Counted from the first letter of the stretch, positions 1-13,558 are shown. The stretch is 64,000 bases of DNA from Acanthochromis polyacanthus (GCF_021347895.1 NC_067124.1:16544521-16608520); one strand, 5' to 3'. Program-made: numbers and translations. The notes: generated from the sequence alone by a model not told the origin.

Positions 1-1181
1 ATAAGCTTTTTATCAAACATTTTTCAATTCTTGGTGACCGCAAAAAACTTTGAAAGTACTCAATAATCAGTGTGGAACAGATGTTAGCACCCTCTTATGC
101 TGCTAACACTTTTACTACTGTGTAAAAATATGTGATGCTCCCAACAAAAACCAGTTCTTTCAAACACATAAACATCTGTATGGGTTTATGTTGGATTCTG
201 TATCTGAATAATTGACTATCTTCACAGCTTTTGCAGTCTGTTTTGGACTCTATTTCACTGCAAAGCTGTGATCTTATTGATTCTTTGGTGTCTTATCTTG
301 ATAATCAAATAAAATAATGGAAAATAAACCTTCTTTTCATATCTTCTACTATCAGGTTTCATAGCAGGCGAAGCACAGGTGGAACTAATGACATTAACAA
401 CGGCTCACTTCCATTTTCTCAGTCAGCTCTGCCACTGAGGCAGCGTGAACAATGCAGGGCCCTGAAAGTGGCACATATAGACTTAATGCAGCCATGATTA
501 GCATTATTAATCACATTTGTGTTTGACAAGCGAAGAAGAGTGAAAGACATCGGCTGAAATGAAGTGCTGAGGCTGGAAACTCAAACTGATCTTCACTGGG
601 GTTGTGCTCATTTTCTACAGACAATAACCGCAGTCAGCAGAGCAAACCGGAATCACAAACAAGTTAAACAAACACTGTTTTTTGGAGATAAGATGATATT
701 TTCCATTTTCATCAATACTCTGAGATATTGTGCTACAGACAAAAATAGTACTCAACATCTCCCTGATGAGTAGTGGTGTAAAATGCAACTTTCATCATGA
801 TTTGAAAATCCAATAGCTTGGGCGACGATAAAATACTTTCAGGTCATTTTTGAGTCGAAACTGACTCAAAAGGTTTTATTGCAGACACAAAACTGAAAAC
901 TCAACCAAAATATGGTTAAATGCAGGACCCAAACCCCACTATCCAGGGGGAGAATAATGCTTCCCCATATGTACTGAGGAAGAAACTTACAGGTCACATG
1001 ACACTGACACAAGCCAATAAAATAGGCAAAAAAAAAAAAAAAAGCAAAGTCATCCCACCATTCTACAGCCTTGACTTTGGCACTCATACACTTTTTTACA
1101 CATTAAAGCAGGAATTTCCTTACAGGGGTGACTCTCACCGCTCATAGTTGTTCAGGTTTTGGAGGAAAAGGCCATTTGACA

Positions 1182-1708
1182 TAGCCTAGCCACGCTAGAC
1201 AACCCACGGCAACGAATTTAATTCTCTGCCAGGGTGGGTCTAGTTACCCTTCATAAGGCTCGAGGTTGGATGCTCCTAAAACTGGCCGGACCAATCACCA
1301 TGAAGTGTAGAGTCAGAAGGCGGGCGTAACTAAGTGACGACAGAGGCGTGACGATTCTGACAGAAACAACCGGAAACAACTAGCCTAGCCGCGCTAGACA
1401 ACCCACGGCAACAAATTTAATTCTCTGCCAGGGTGGACAACAAAAACGACAACAGTCGTTGAGCTCCATTAGCACCGACTCTGAATAATCTTTCTGTTAA
1501 CATGTCTGTAATATACTTGAGCTTCACCCATTGACCGCATCCTCTGATTTCCGGCGCTCTAGGAGCCTATTCGTTGCGCTGATTGGTTGTATACCTACCC
1601 AATTGCTGCAGAGTGATTTGACAGACAACCTTTTAGCCCGCCTCCCTCCCTGTCGAGCGTGCCCAGACCCTTGTGTCTTCAGAGCATGGGTCTAGCGCAG
1701 CTAGGCTA
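1182..1708 (-). mobile_element. Non-autonomous DNA transposon, 9-bp TSD family, copy A
   Basis: This is a 527-bp element with termini TAGCCTAGCCACGC and GCGCAGCTAGGCTA, flanked by CATTTGACA and CATCTGACA (9 bp, one mismatch). It is the reverse orientation of the copies at 8234 and 45061. It contains an internal second copy of its own terminus near 1381-1436, including the TAGCCTAGCCGCGCTAGAC repeat and the following LTR-independent subterminal block. Short open frames inside it are not conserved genes. Confidence 0.9.
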
Positions 1709-3210
1709 CATCTGACACATAAGCCTAAGAAAAAAGGGTCAGTGTTGTGCTTCCATTTTAGGAGCCTGACCAAGTTCGTAATGACTCACATTTTCTCTGA
1801 AATCCAAAGAATCTCCACACGGCTGATTTACTCCAAAGAGGAGAGTAAATATCCTCCATGTTGTCTATTTCTTGGCTGCTTTGCACTTCGGTTTTCACTT
1901 TGCATCGAGCATATTGGAACAATGATCACTGAATTGATCACACTCATCCAGATCAATGAATCATTACTCTGAGTTTCCATCACAGCGGGAAATATCTGCT
2001 TCATATGTGAGCTACGATGTATGCACAAGCTTTCCGGATTTTATTGGTTTCAAAAAATGATGCTCACACACAGCACTAACCTGACCAAAATGTGCGATAA
2101 AATTTGGGCTGTAAGTAGGAAGAAAATCCTTCTGGTGTTGAGCTTCATCCACAGAGTTCTACATCTGTTGCAGTGTCATGCTCAGTAATACCTAATGATG
2201 GCTAACAACACATTAAACCAAGAACTGGAGGATTTGTTATCACTTCTACATGCTGTGCTAACGGTGACACACGTCTGAACTCTGGCTCATGTGTGTCACC
2301 GCGTCTGTTTCCAGTTTACTGTCCGATCAACAGACACATGATGAAAAAGTGAACCATTCTTCAGCCCGAGCCACATGCAGAAACCTCTGCCTGCGTGAAA
2401 AATATCAGCAAGTTACGGACCTGGAAGCGATTTAGAAAATCCATTTTTAGCTTCTCCATGAGAGCCCTCCTAGAGGATAATGAATCTGACTGCTTCCACA
2501 CACAGGAAATTTGTGTTCATGCTTGCACGCTCAGCAGTTTTCCACACGCCCTTTCCAATAGGAAGCACTTTGGTGACTCAACTATGATCAATGTTCTATC
2601 AATATCTCAGTGCTCTGCGCGTCAGCCTATAGTCCTTCTTATCTTATTACCTCCATCTCGTTTACCTAAATGAATGCCAAGTGTATAGTTTACATATGCA
2701 TCTTCCAATTTGCAGGGAAAATATGTAATAATGCTACCAGCCAAAGAAAATGTAAAGCTGCACATCTGTCAAATGACATTGTTCTTTCATTTTTCTTTGT
2801 TAACGGACTGCCTCTTATCTGCCACACTGACAATTACTGGCCCTAATTTGTCATTTAAGGTGCTATTTAAATGTATCCACAAAACTGCTGCATGATATTG
2901 CAGTTTTATTTCATTTATATACATACTCATATATAATACGGAAAAAAAGACTGTTCTGCAAACATTGCACTGGTGTAACTTAACCACTGCATCTTGGCTG
3001 TATGCAGATAATGTTGCCAACCCGTGGCGTTAGCATCTAAAAATTACATTTCTAAGCTGGAACTTTGTCTTTTTTGAGGTTAAAACATATCAAGTCACTT
3101 TTTTAATGTGGTGCAACAGTAGCAAATGCATCTGCAACAGTAGCTCTGGATGTCATTTAAGATGCTGCCGATAAAGTACTTTTCTGTAGCCGCAGTATTG
3201 CCGTCCTGCA

Positions 3211-3294
3211 GAAACAGTGAAACGGAAGATTTAGTTGCAAAAACAATGCAACATTCATTTGTTTTTGCAATTAAATCTTCCTTTTCACTGTTTC
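3211..3294. other. Strong hairpin, 36-bp arms and 12-nt loop
   Basis: The left arm (3211-3246) begins GAAACAGTGAAACGGAAG, and the right arm (3259-3294) ends CTTCCTTTTCACTGTTTC. The arms pair with two mismatches in 36. The loop is TGCAACATTCAT. No similar inverted repeat surrounds it. It could be a fold-back MITE remnant or a precursor-like RNA hairpin; I cannot tell which. Confidence 0.85.
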
Positions 3295-5309
3295 TCTCTT
3301 GGTCATTGCTTATTTTCTGTGGAGCCTGCATGTCACAACCTTGCAAATGAAGCTGAAAAATGCAAATTGTGCCTTTAAGAAGTGGTGTCAATTATGTTAC
3401 GTTAGATTTCTTTTGCAGATAAGTCACGGAAAATGAAAACAATGCAAGATTCCTCTATGCATCCAACAGCAAACAGTCATATAGCATGATGTTGCATGAG
3501 TTGATTTGCCTCCTACGATGTGACTATTGCACCTCGCAGCGTCGATGCTGAAAGGAAATATGGTGCAGCCCTGCACCCATCCTGCATTAACCACTCACCC
3601 ATAAAGGATCATTCCTGGAAAACTTTGGCAGCCTTGTCTGTCTGTGTGTGACGAAGCTGCAGCAGCAGAGGTAAAGGGAAGCTGACACCTGTCACAGATG
3701 TTGGAGCTCGCCAACAAGATAGCCCATATATCTGTCTATCTGCAGCTACCTGACATATGTCATCCAGCTCAGGCCGAGACACTAAGCAGTGTCATTTCTG
3801 CGTAAATCTGTGTTTAACACTGATACCAGCAGTCATGTGGAAATGAGAGGAAAAAGCAGATGGTATCAGTGGACATTTCACGCATTAAGTCATCATAAAG
3901 GACTTGTGACAAAGTTAACCAGATTACTCCAATGTTTTGATGATGTTGTCAGTCTGTGGTTGAGATCCAACCATTACACTGCATTTTTCGTGTTTTGCTC
4001 AAATTCTGGTGCTTCATGAAATTCTACACCAGGGAGAAAAGCAGCAGCTGTCAGTTCTAGAAAGAAGCACTAACGGTGATATGAGGTTCCAGTTGTGCGT
4101 TTTCATTATGCCAGCACTAGCGAGAGCCCAAAATTCCAGCTGTGTCGAGATCGCTGAGACGCATGTCAAACACTAATGTAGTGTGTCATGTGGGAATGAT
4201 GGCAGTGTGTCTGTATCTCTGAAGCGTCACATCCTGTTTTAGACAGGGCCGTTTCAAAAACACCCGACTGACAGTTTAAAATGACAAGGCGTCAGCCACA
4301 GTGGGGGTTTGAAGACCACAACAAAAATAGAGTTCTCCGTCTAGGCAAGTCCTGACTGCTGGGGCGGCCACCATGTTTACAGGACAGACAGGGTTCAGCC
4401 TTTAGTACAGCCGATCTCCAAAAAAACATCACTAATAGATCCAATTTTACTATAAATGATCAGCTCCAAAGGTGATGTAATTATATCTCCTTTAGGAACA
4501 TTGTATGACCTGGTTAGTTCAGTTTTTACTGCACTTCACATGCACAGTTGGACTCTTTTCTACTGGAACTGAATATTTATCATAGCGGGTCCCGAGGCGC
4601 ACACACTCACGCTTAATTACAGGCCTGGTTACACATCATCCACCTCATCGCATGACCACTGAGGGCAGGATTTGGCAGAATTTATTTTAGTTAGTGTCAT
4701 TTTTTTTCTAATTTAAAATGATCTGTGTCCCATCATGAGAATTTTCGCTAAAATTGAGAGATGCCTTTGTAGCCGGACCACCGCTGTAGGTGGACAATGA
4801 TGGAAGACATATCAGAGTTTTGATGTTTTAGATTAATTGTCATATTTCCAGCTATGTTAGAGGGCAGCAGGACCAAAGAACGATGGTTTCAGAGAATAAA
4901 GCCTCTGTTCATCTTTTAAAATCCTCTCATGGAAAACAGTATTTATAAATATTTCTCTGCTCCTGATTTCTTGTCTTTTTCTAAAGGACACACACTTCCC
5001 AGTTGACACACAGACCGACCCACACTCAATCAGTTTCCCAGCATGCGTGTGTGACACACAGAACTACAGAAGCGAAGCCCTTCACTCCCCCCATGCAGTC
5101 ACACCCACCCACAGCCTTGTCATTTCCGATGACATCCGCAGCCTCCATTACCTGCATGCATTAACAAACCCCTCTGATGTTAAAAATTATACATTCATAT
5201 ATTTGAATAATTCAGATTATTTTAAAAGCTGTGCACTCACGCTCTCTCTCGTTTTTTTTTCCACATGGAATGAGAGCTATTTACCTCAAATCGCATTTGA
5301 ATAAATCCC

Positions 5310-5620
5310 ATAAATCCTTTCAAAGTTGCCTGAGATAAACCAATCAAATATCCCCAACGCTGGCTGACTGGCCAATCAAAATTAGCATTCATGCTCGCAG
5401 CTTATTTTCATTCAAAATACATCAAATAGCAAATCAAATTGCAGGGTCTATTTGTAAGGCTCAATTTGTTTGAGATAAGAAAAAGGTGGCGAATGGGGAG
5501 AAAAGGGGCGCTGCTGCATCGCCGTAATGTGATTCCACACCTAAGAAAAATATTTGATGGAGGAAACAGCGAGCCTTTGATTCATAAATGTGGTGGATGA
5601 TTCCATTTGTCTAACAAAAG
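5310..5620. promoter_or_regulatory. Candidate conserved regulatory stretch
   Basis: This is unique, repeat-free DNA with two CCAATCAAA boxes, CCTTTGATTCATAAAT and TCCTTTCAAAG (SOX/TCF-like cores), and little microsatellite noise. It looks like a conserved non-coding element of the kind known in cdkal1 introns. I have no alignment, so this is only a candidate. Confidence 0.25.
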
Positions 5621-8233
5621 AGAAATATATTATGTGAAATAGACAAAGTATATATTAGATGGCCAAAGGGGGCGGACACCAAATTATTTCTGAGATGAAA
5701 CCAGCTTATCACACTCGCCAGTGAGTGTGTTTATCTGTTTGTGTTGTGCTGATCAAATATGACGGACGAGAATCAGGGAGTTTGAGTTGTTTATCCAAAC
5801 ACAAACAGTGTTTTAGCTTATTAAAACGGAGATTTCTAAACTGGCGATTTTTTAAAACTTTAGGAATTCGAACTCGCCCATTGTTGCTTCGTGTAAATAG
5901 CATGTACCATAAAGAACAACAGAGGTACCCGTTTCTTTACATTTGGCTAGCAGTGGAAGTTATACAACTTCATTAGACAATGCTGTGCCACTTCACTTTC
6001 GCACAAGAGGCCTCTGCTGTACCAAATATCATCAAGTCCACAGCATCTATGGCTTTGAGTTTGCATTTTTAGATTATATTATTTGGTAAATGGACGGTCA
6101 TGTGGATAAAACACAAGAGGAAAATATGCATCAGGAAGAATATCCGTATCATTGTGTACAAGACCAACCTGTGCCACAGCGAGTACAGTATTTACTCCTT
6201 CAATTCTGAATATCCATAATAAAGATAGCGAAACATCATCTCTTATTCTCTTATTCCAACTGTCTGTAAATCAAACCAGCCAGTAAACCTCCTGCTTCCT
6301 TTTTCTCTTCATGAAAACACCCAACTGTCTCACACACTCATGTTTCCTGCATTGTGACAGAATAACTTCCAACTAACACACACTTTAATTTCCACTGCAG
6401 TCCAACTATGCAATGTTGCTCCATTGCCTTGACTGATTCCTTTATTATTTAATGTATTTAAATCCTGTACCTGAGATTATCTGGATAAGTGCTAGTGGCA
6501 TTTTCACAATACATACCTGCATTGTTTTAAGGAAGCCACACAGAGTCTCAAAACATCAGTTTGCATTTGTGCTTCTCTAACTTCTCTGAAACAAGTGCAG
6601 GTGTATTTTTACTCTGCTTTCTCCAACATCACACGTGTAAAAAAACATACAAACGCACACCGAGGCTCAAGCAGCTGGTGAGTTTGCCCTTGACTGCCCA
6701 CCCTGTGGCAGTGGCATGGATGCAGCTGTTTTAGAGGTTCTGGGTGGGATTTAGAAAGCCGTGTCCTTGTCAAGGGTATATTCTAGTCAGAAACCGAGAC
6801 TGCGTCCGGAACAACATGAAAATTTGTTCAAATCATTGAGATGGTTCTGCAGTGGTGGTGCTGGCAGAGGAGCAAACCTGCAAAGATATTTTTCTATTTG
6901 TACGGTCGAGTTGCAGTAATCATAAAGTAACATTCTGTGTTATTCAAACATGTGCAACTGCATGACACCAAGTAGGATTGTTGTAATACATCTCTATCTT
7001 GCAAACATTGAGATGTGCAAAACAGTGAGCTGTGAAGTTGTGTCAATAAAGCAACACGGCTATTAATGTGTGCGTAAAAACACTGTTGGTGTGCCTGCAT
7101 GGATCTCTGGACCAATAAATCCTCAGAGCACACTGCCACAAAGCTTTTTATTCACAAGTTATATCATCAGCTGACTGTCAAGCGCTTTTTTAAAGTAGGA
7201 AGTTCTAAATGAATTGAGTTGCACAACAGCCAAACAACTGCTGGCAGTGCTGAGCGAGTCAGGTGTTGCTGGCTTATTCATCAAATGGGACACATGAAAA
7301 ACTAAACGCACAAAGCTGGAATATTGTTATAAAAGCTCCATGTGTAAAGGAAAACAAAAAATGTGGATTCACTATTGTGTACAAGATCCTCAGGGGGAGA
7401 AGAGGAAGGCAATGAACGTAAAATGAAGCAGCATGATTGTTCACATGGAGACTTTTTTACATTTTTCAACACATTAGCACATTTTAGTGATTTTAGAAAT
7501 AAACACTTTGGAGTTAAACATTAAGAGTTATTCTAGCTAGTTCAGTCAAGCTAAAATAAAAAGTTTTTATAGATTTTTTTTTGCCTCTTACACCTAATAA
7601 TCAAGACTACACTTGACCAGAGTTTCACCCTCTGGACTCTTAAACTTACTGGCATTTCTGAATGCCACGATATGTTTAAAAATATTATTTTTTCTGGTTG
7701 GATTTTTAGCTTTTTCGCTGTTGCATAAATTTTTTTTTAACCAAATCTGAGTTTAAAACTACGGCATTTCATCAAAATAACTTCACTCTGTAAGTGGAAT
7801 TTATAATTTCACGAAAAATAAACCATTTGCACAAACAAGAATATGCATAATACACAAACATCTACATTAATGAATTCAATTCTTCTCTCCTCGGGGCGCT
7901 GAATGAGCCATCTGTGACCAACGGTCACATGACAAAACTTCAGTGACCCTCGGCTGAACTGCAGGCAGTGTTTACATGGATCAGATAGAAGACAAGCACA
8001 GAGACGAATTAGAGTGATTGAGAGGAAAATAAAAGCAACTTAAATAGAAATGTAGAGGGGGAAGTTGTCAGCAAGCTGTCTGAAGACACATATAGTATGG
8101 TGAAATATATTTGGCAAATTATTGTACACAGAAGAGGAAAGAATAAGTAGTTTGTTCAGGATATAAGAATGTAAGTAGTGCAATATGTCAAGTATATGTG
8201 TCTATATACTTTTCTGGTATTGGTGAATTCTGG

Positions 8234-8794
8234 TAGCCTAGCCGCGCTAGACCCAGCTCTGAAGACACAAGGGTCTAGGAACTCTCGACAGGGAGGGAGG
8301 CGGGCTAAAAGGTTGTCTATCAAATCACTCTGCAGCTATTGGGTAGGTATACAACCAATCAGCGCAACGAATAGGCTGACGGAGTTCCTAGAGCGCCGGA
8401 AATCAGAGGATGCGGTAGTTCGGTGAAGCCTTATTTATACAGTCAATGGGTGAAGCTCAAGTATATTACAGACATGTTAACAGAAAGATTATTCAGAGTC
8501 GGTGCTAATGGAGCTCAACGACTGTTGTCGTTTTTGTTGTCCACCCTGGCAGAGAATTAAATTTGTTGCCGTGGGTTGTCTAGCGCGGCTAGGCTAGTTG
8601 TTTCCGGTTGTTTCTGTCAGAATCGTTGCGCCTCTGTCGTCACTTAGTTATGCCCGCCTTCTGACTCTACACTTCATGGTGATTCGTCGGCCAGTTTTAG
8701 GAGCATCCAACCTCGAGGCTTACCGAGGGTAACTAGACCCACCCTGGCAGAGAATTAAATTCGTTGCCATGGGTTGTCTAGCGCGGCTAGGCTA
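8234..8794 (+). mobile_element. Non-autonomous DNA transposon, 9-bp TSD family, copy B
   Basis: This is a 561-bp element with a 19-bp perfect terminal inverted repeat TAGCCTAGCCGCGCTAGAC and a perfect 9-bp target duplication GAATTCTGG (8225-8233 and 8795-8803). Like copy A, it carries an extra internal terminus (about 8540-8596) followed by GTTGTTTCCGG. Copies A and B therefore form one subfamily, and their 9-bp duplications argue against hAT (8 bp), Tc1 (TA) and piggyBac (TTAA). Confidence 0.93.
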
Positions 8795-9429
8795 GAATTC
8801 TGGGGCATGTTGATTCCATTTTGTCATTTTATTTGTAAAATAAATAATCAAAGAAATTAAACTTGATTTGCATGATTTGTATGATGAGTGAATTGTTTCC
8901 ACTTCTACCTATACTTCCATAGCGGCAAAGGACAAAAAAAATCCAAGAATTGTACGTATCTATAATGTTCACGTCCATATTTTTTAATATTTTTAATACG
9001 TGCAAGAGCAATGAAATGTATTTTTCTAGTGTAAGTTTATACTCATGGAATACAAAGATCTAATAGATATAATGTATGCCAGTACAATGTGCAATACAAA
9101 AGCTGCAAACCGAATGGCAGCTCCTCCATGAGATATGTGCCCACTTGTGTTATCAATGTGCAGACTTGCCCTTGACTGACCCGCCTGAGGCTCTAATAGA
9201 GCCCCGGCCTGCTGTGCAGTTGGGGATTCTGGGAATGTGCTCTTAAGGAACAGATGCCAGGGCACAACAGCTGTTCCTCTGGCATCGAGCTAGAGCCAAC
9301 TGGCCGGACCCTCTACCCAAGAACAAAAACATCAACATGTGTTACTAAAACCTCCCCCTCTTAATAGGACACACAAACACATGCAAGGCACTGAACTTAA
9401 CTGATACCAAGAGGCACATTTAAGGACAG

Positions 9430-9600
9430 AGACACTAAATAATGAATCGAAAACCGCCTACTTTGCCTAATTCAGCACTTGAAATTCTACAGCCGAATTA
9501 AGCATATTAATCAGTATATTTGCCAGGCATTTAGTGAGCCTTATTGGCTTTAAATACCTCTTTAAACATGTTTTTAATTGTCATATCATATAAACGCCAT
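9430..9600. promoter_or_regulatory. Candidate conserved regulatory stretch next to the CX3CX2C exon
   Basis: This repeat-free DNA just downstream of the exon donor has several ATTA/TAAT cores (GAATTAAGCATATTAATCAG), GCCTTATTGGCTTTAAA and a TCATATCATATAAACG block. Its position and texture suggest a conserved intronic element; conservation is untested. Confidence 0.22.
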
Positions 9601-9642
9601 GATTCAGATTCATGTTGTGACTGTGCACGATAAAGCGCTCAC

Positions 9643-9746
9643 CCTGGAACGACTGCCTGGCTCTCTCCACCAGCTCCTCGATGGGATAACTGGCCAGGTC
9701 TCCTCTGGCATGCTTCGTCTTGCAGTAGGTGCAAGCATTCAGACAC
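9643..9746 (-). CDS. cdkal1: cdkal1 internal exon (radical-SAM CX3CX2C)
   Basis: This 104-nt exon encodes [17 protein letters not shown], then [17 protein letters not shown], plus a split codon at each end. The three cysteines C-LNA-C-TY-C form the CX3CX2C motif that binds the [4Fe-4S] cluster used to cleave S-adenosylmethionine, so this exon carries the catalytic heart of the enzyme. The acceptor has a long pyrimidine tract ending TGTCGCTGCAG, and the donor is GTGAGCGC. It enters in phase 2 and exits in phase 1. The next expected residues (EGVCEIWLTSEDTG) are not found between here and the left edge, so that exon lies outside. Reading through the splice sites gives a longer open frame (9581-9850), but those flanks are intron. 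Confidence 0.97.
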
Positions 9747-10439
9747 CTGCAGCGACAGAAAACAGACAAGAAATTAGAGAGCAGCTTTATCCCAGGGTTA
9801 GAGTTTGTTTGGTCTTGTTTGCTTTTGTGTTTTTGTGTATTAACCACCAAGAATACATGACATCAAAGACAAAACAAATGTAAAATTTCATATTAAACAC
9901 ATTGTGTTTACCATACAGCACTTTACAATAAGTTTCAAGTTTATAAATGCTGCCTTGTAATTTGAACAAAACTATAGAAGCTTTTATAATATATATACTC
10001 AGTTTCCTGTTTATTACCTTAGGTAAACCTACAATTAAGCCCCAAACTATTTATGCCCATGACAAATTGAGAGTTTTAGCTAATTTGGATTGGATTTGTA
10101 TGCGTCTTCTGGGTAAAAATGATAAGACTAATTTATAAAAGATGGGATTACATTGTGTTGGGGTAAATTTTAACTACACTATGTCAGCTGCCTGCTGAAG
10201 ATCACGATTGCGATTCTACTACAAATCGATCACTGCTGACTTATCAGGACTTATCTGTCAGATCTCATGCGACTGAGCAGCATTGACGGTGTACTGCGCT
10301 CTCTGAGTGCTTTTCTTGTTTTTAAATTCCATGTCCAAAGTTATTCTTACTCTTTCTTAGTCATCAATTGCAAAGCCGCAACTCAATCAAACAGTTCTTA
10401 GAATTGCGAACAGTCTTTCTTCCTGCCTCCACAGGGATT

Positions 10440-10920
10440 TAGATCCTCCTAATGATGATCTGTAAATCTTTGAGATTTGAAAGTTTCTTCCTTATCACTC
10501 TGGTCTTCAGTTTCCTCCACAGAATCTGGTCTGGACTCCAAAATATTCTTCTTTTCAGCAACGCCGTGACCACCTGTGTTTCAGATCACGGAAGTTTCAA
10601 TGCTGTCCAAGGACAAGATTTTCTGCATGAAGTTTTCCTCCAGAATTTGAAAGTACTTTTCTTCTCTCATGATGCCATTTACTTTGACCAGGTAGCTTTG
10701 ATCGCTGGAATGGCGTTACTGGAGTTGAATGCTTCTCCTTTGTAGTTCCCTAAACTGAAGACCTTGAGTCGAAACAACCTTTTTTCCATCTTATTCAACT
10801 ACAAAACTGAAGGCCAAAACTTACTTTGCTGTCCAGGTAAGCTTCTGCAAAGGCTGGGTGAGCTTTTTGTGCCTGTCTTGGAGCAGACTCTTTAGTCAAG
10901 CTGCAATTTTTAAAGTAAAT
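10440..10920 (-). pseudogene. Tc1-like transposase fragment
   Basis: On the minus strand the decayed frame includes YLVKVNGIMREEKYFQILE, the block after the second catalytic aspartate region of fish Tc1-like transposases, and a downstream piece resembling the C-terminal ESRPDSVEET segment. Several stops and frameshifts interrupt it. It is homologous in layout to the fragment at 42120-42960, from the same or a related family. Confidence 0.7.
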
Positions 10921-13558
10921 GTCAAAAATTTCAACGACTACGAATAAATTTGTATATGACATCTTAAGCATCTTTATAGTGAAGAGCAGGGATGAGTTGT
11001 AATCTATGATCTTTTAAAGAGAGAACAATTTACCAGTCAAACAGAAATTCACTTTAAATCCAAATTATGCACATTTTGGCCTTAACAGTACCTAAAACAA
11101 ACGTCCTTAAAATTTTTAGCTTTTTTAAGGTGATAATCTTTAGTTTAAGTGCTGATTTTATCATCAAATTGGAGGCTGTAGTTTGTGATGCCGTTGCAGT
11201 GGTAAGTCTTTACCGTAGGACTGTTGTATTGAACTGCAGTTTTGCTTGAGTGTGTATGATTTAGAATATAACATCTCAAACTGGAGAAAGGCAGTCATTG
11301 ATAACACAATAAATTCAAATAAACTGAACCATAACTGTGGGGGAAGAGTGAGAAGAACAGAGTGAGTATACAAATGAATAGACAAGATTTTTAAAAGAAG
11401 ATTATTGATGAATACTTGGTGAATAGAGCAGAAGCACCACGAGCAAAAGGCCAGTTAGAACTATCCTTTCTCTCCTAAAGTGTTCAGAAGGACTTTAGCT
11501 AATTCCAAAATGACCGTGGACAGCTGTCTCTCAGACTAAAGCAGCAGTGGAAAAACTGGACTCAATGCATTGTTTTGTTTTATAAAAAGTAGAGCGGCTT
11601 AATTCAAATTGACCATGAAAAGAAGACAATAAAGCAGAAAAAAAAACAACTAAAATACACAGAATAAAGAGAGAATAGAACCATGGTAGGGAATAAACTC
11701 TGAGGGAGTCTTTGTTTAACATGAAGGAGGCTTTTCTTTAAGTGTTGTGTATCAATCACTATCGAAAAGAAGAAGAAAGGCCACTATTAAAGGCATTTAC
11801 TCCAATCGGGTTTCATTTCTGACCTCCAATTTGACATAGTGGGTTTAGAAATATATGCTGTTATTACCACAGTAGGGATTTTTTTCAAACATTTGGCTTA
11901 AAGTCCTTCCAACAGTTCTGGTTAGTTGCAGGAACTTGCTGCTGGGTCATTTCAGTTAAACACTGTGGCATCCCATAACCGGAGCTCTGCATGTCAAGGA
12001 GTGTTTCCAAGAACTCATTCACATACAAGTGATAACTGAGTCCAGCTACTCATAAGGAAAACAACACGACTGTCTGATGGAGACAAACAATCTAAAGCTC
12101 ACAGTGTGTCACGGAGTTAAAGTTGTTTTGCTGTGAGGCTTCAAATTTTCGGTTCAACGGCAAAAAACATCTCACCAGAGATTAATAAGCATCAAACGCA
12201 GTGATGTAAGGAAGCCAGTGTGAGACTATGAAATCAGGCTGCTGCAGATAACAAGCATAAACCCTGTATCTGTCCGTGACAGACTCATGAAGGAGAAGCA
12301 GGGATTCCCCAGAAACTTAAACAGACACAAACTCCTGCTGAAGCACAAATATGACTGTTGGCATATTTACATAATGTGTTTTTGAACTGGGTCATGTAGA
12401 TTCTGTTTTGCTCAGGAATAATCATTTTTCTCAATTACTTCTTGTAGTATAAATGTCTGTCACACTGAGAGATCTTAGTGGATCCTGTTGTCTTTCCTAC
12501 ACAGGGAGTTGAAGCAGCTCTGGAATAAATATGGTGAGACGTTACAGATCAAGATGAGAAAGTCTGATCAGAGAAAATTGCTTTTCTGTAAGAGCAGACA
12601 CTCTGGTTCTCTTTATATTTTCTTTCAGAGAATCTCTATACAAAATGTTTTAAACTCAAAATCTTCTAATAATGGTTCACTTTCAGTTTAACCGCAGTCC
12701 ACCACTGCAGGCTACTGAACAGATTCACTAGCAGGAAGATCAGCCCTTTGGACACCGACAGGTTTGAAAGGCACATTGTCTTTAAAAGAAAAAGTCTAAA
12801 TTACATATTTTATTACAGCCAGAAATTGTAAAAACTGAGAAAATGTCAACTTCAATTCAACTTTCCCACAATCCTTGAACTAATCTTCTATAATGTGCCG
12901 TTTCATCTGGAATTTTTTTTTCCAGATCTAAGCTTTGAATTGTGACACTTCATCCAAATTGGTCTATTCTGCCTCTTTTTTTTTTCTTTTTTTTTAAATG
13001 GCCAAAACTAAACACCTTGTTCGAACAAGATTCAGTAAAACGCTAAAAATTCTGAGGTCATAGGTGAAACAGTGAAGCCACGAGTGACTAAGATGTTGCC
13101 AAAGGTTATGTCGTGAAAAATTCTGAAACTGTTCGACTCAACTGGACTAAGCTGAACTGCAGATTTACACAGAGCAGGAGACAAAAAAAATACATGTACT
13201 AAAACATTTTTACTATGAAGAGGCACAAAAAATCCAGCATTAGTAATACTTGTAAACATTTTGAAAAACAAACATTGTACATGTTGATTTTTGATTGTTT
13301 CATTTTTCTGAGATAAATATTCAAAGAAATTCAACAAAATATGTACAAATATTTTTATAGTACCAGGATCACTTGGAAATTGTTGCAGATGTCTTACTAA
13401 ATAAATCATCAATGAATTAAAAAAAAGTGTATCATTTATGGCATTTTGACTTTGCTATGCTGCACAAAAGCATGTTTTAGCTGCTTCTACACTGAGCCAT
13501 GGTTGTGCTGCTTCCTTAGAGGTGCAGTGAGCAAAATTCAAAGGGTTCAAAAGATTAA

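Larger units (their letters stand above)
1..9642 (-). other. cdkal1: cdkal1 intron, partial, running off the left edge
   Basis: This is 9.6 kb of sequence downstream of the CX3CX2C exon with no further cdkal1 exon that I can recognise. It holds two copies of the 9-bp-duplication MITE (1182-1708, 8234-8794), a strong hairpin at 3211-3294, and candidate regulatory stretches near 5310-5620 and 9430-9600. In 1-1172, 1718-3210, 3295-5300, 5630-8220 and 8810-9425 I see only unique AT-rich intronic DNA, short homopolymers (for example A15 near 1028-1042) and no protein, RNA or mobile element I can name. Confidence 0.8.

Noticed and set aside
8178..8426. Open frame resembling one at 45071-45322
   Set aside because: The similarity is at DNA level: both lie in the left part of the 9-bp-duplication MITE, so this is transposon sequence read by chance.
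1..9642. Downstream cdkal1 exon (EGVCEIWLTSEDTG)
   Set aside because: No matching minus-strand coding found; presumed beyond the left edge.
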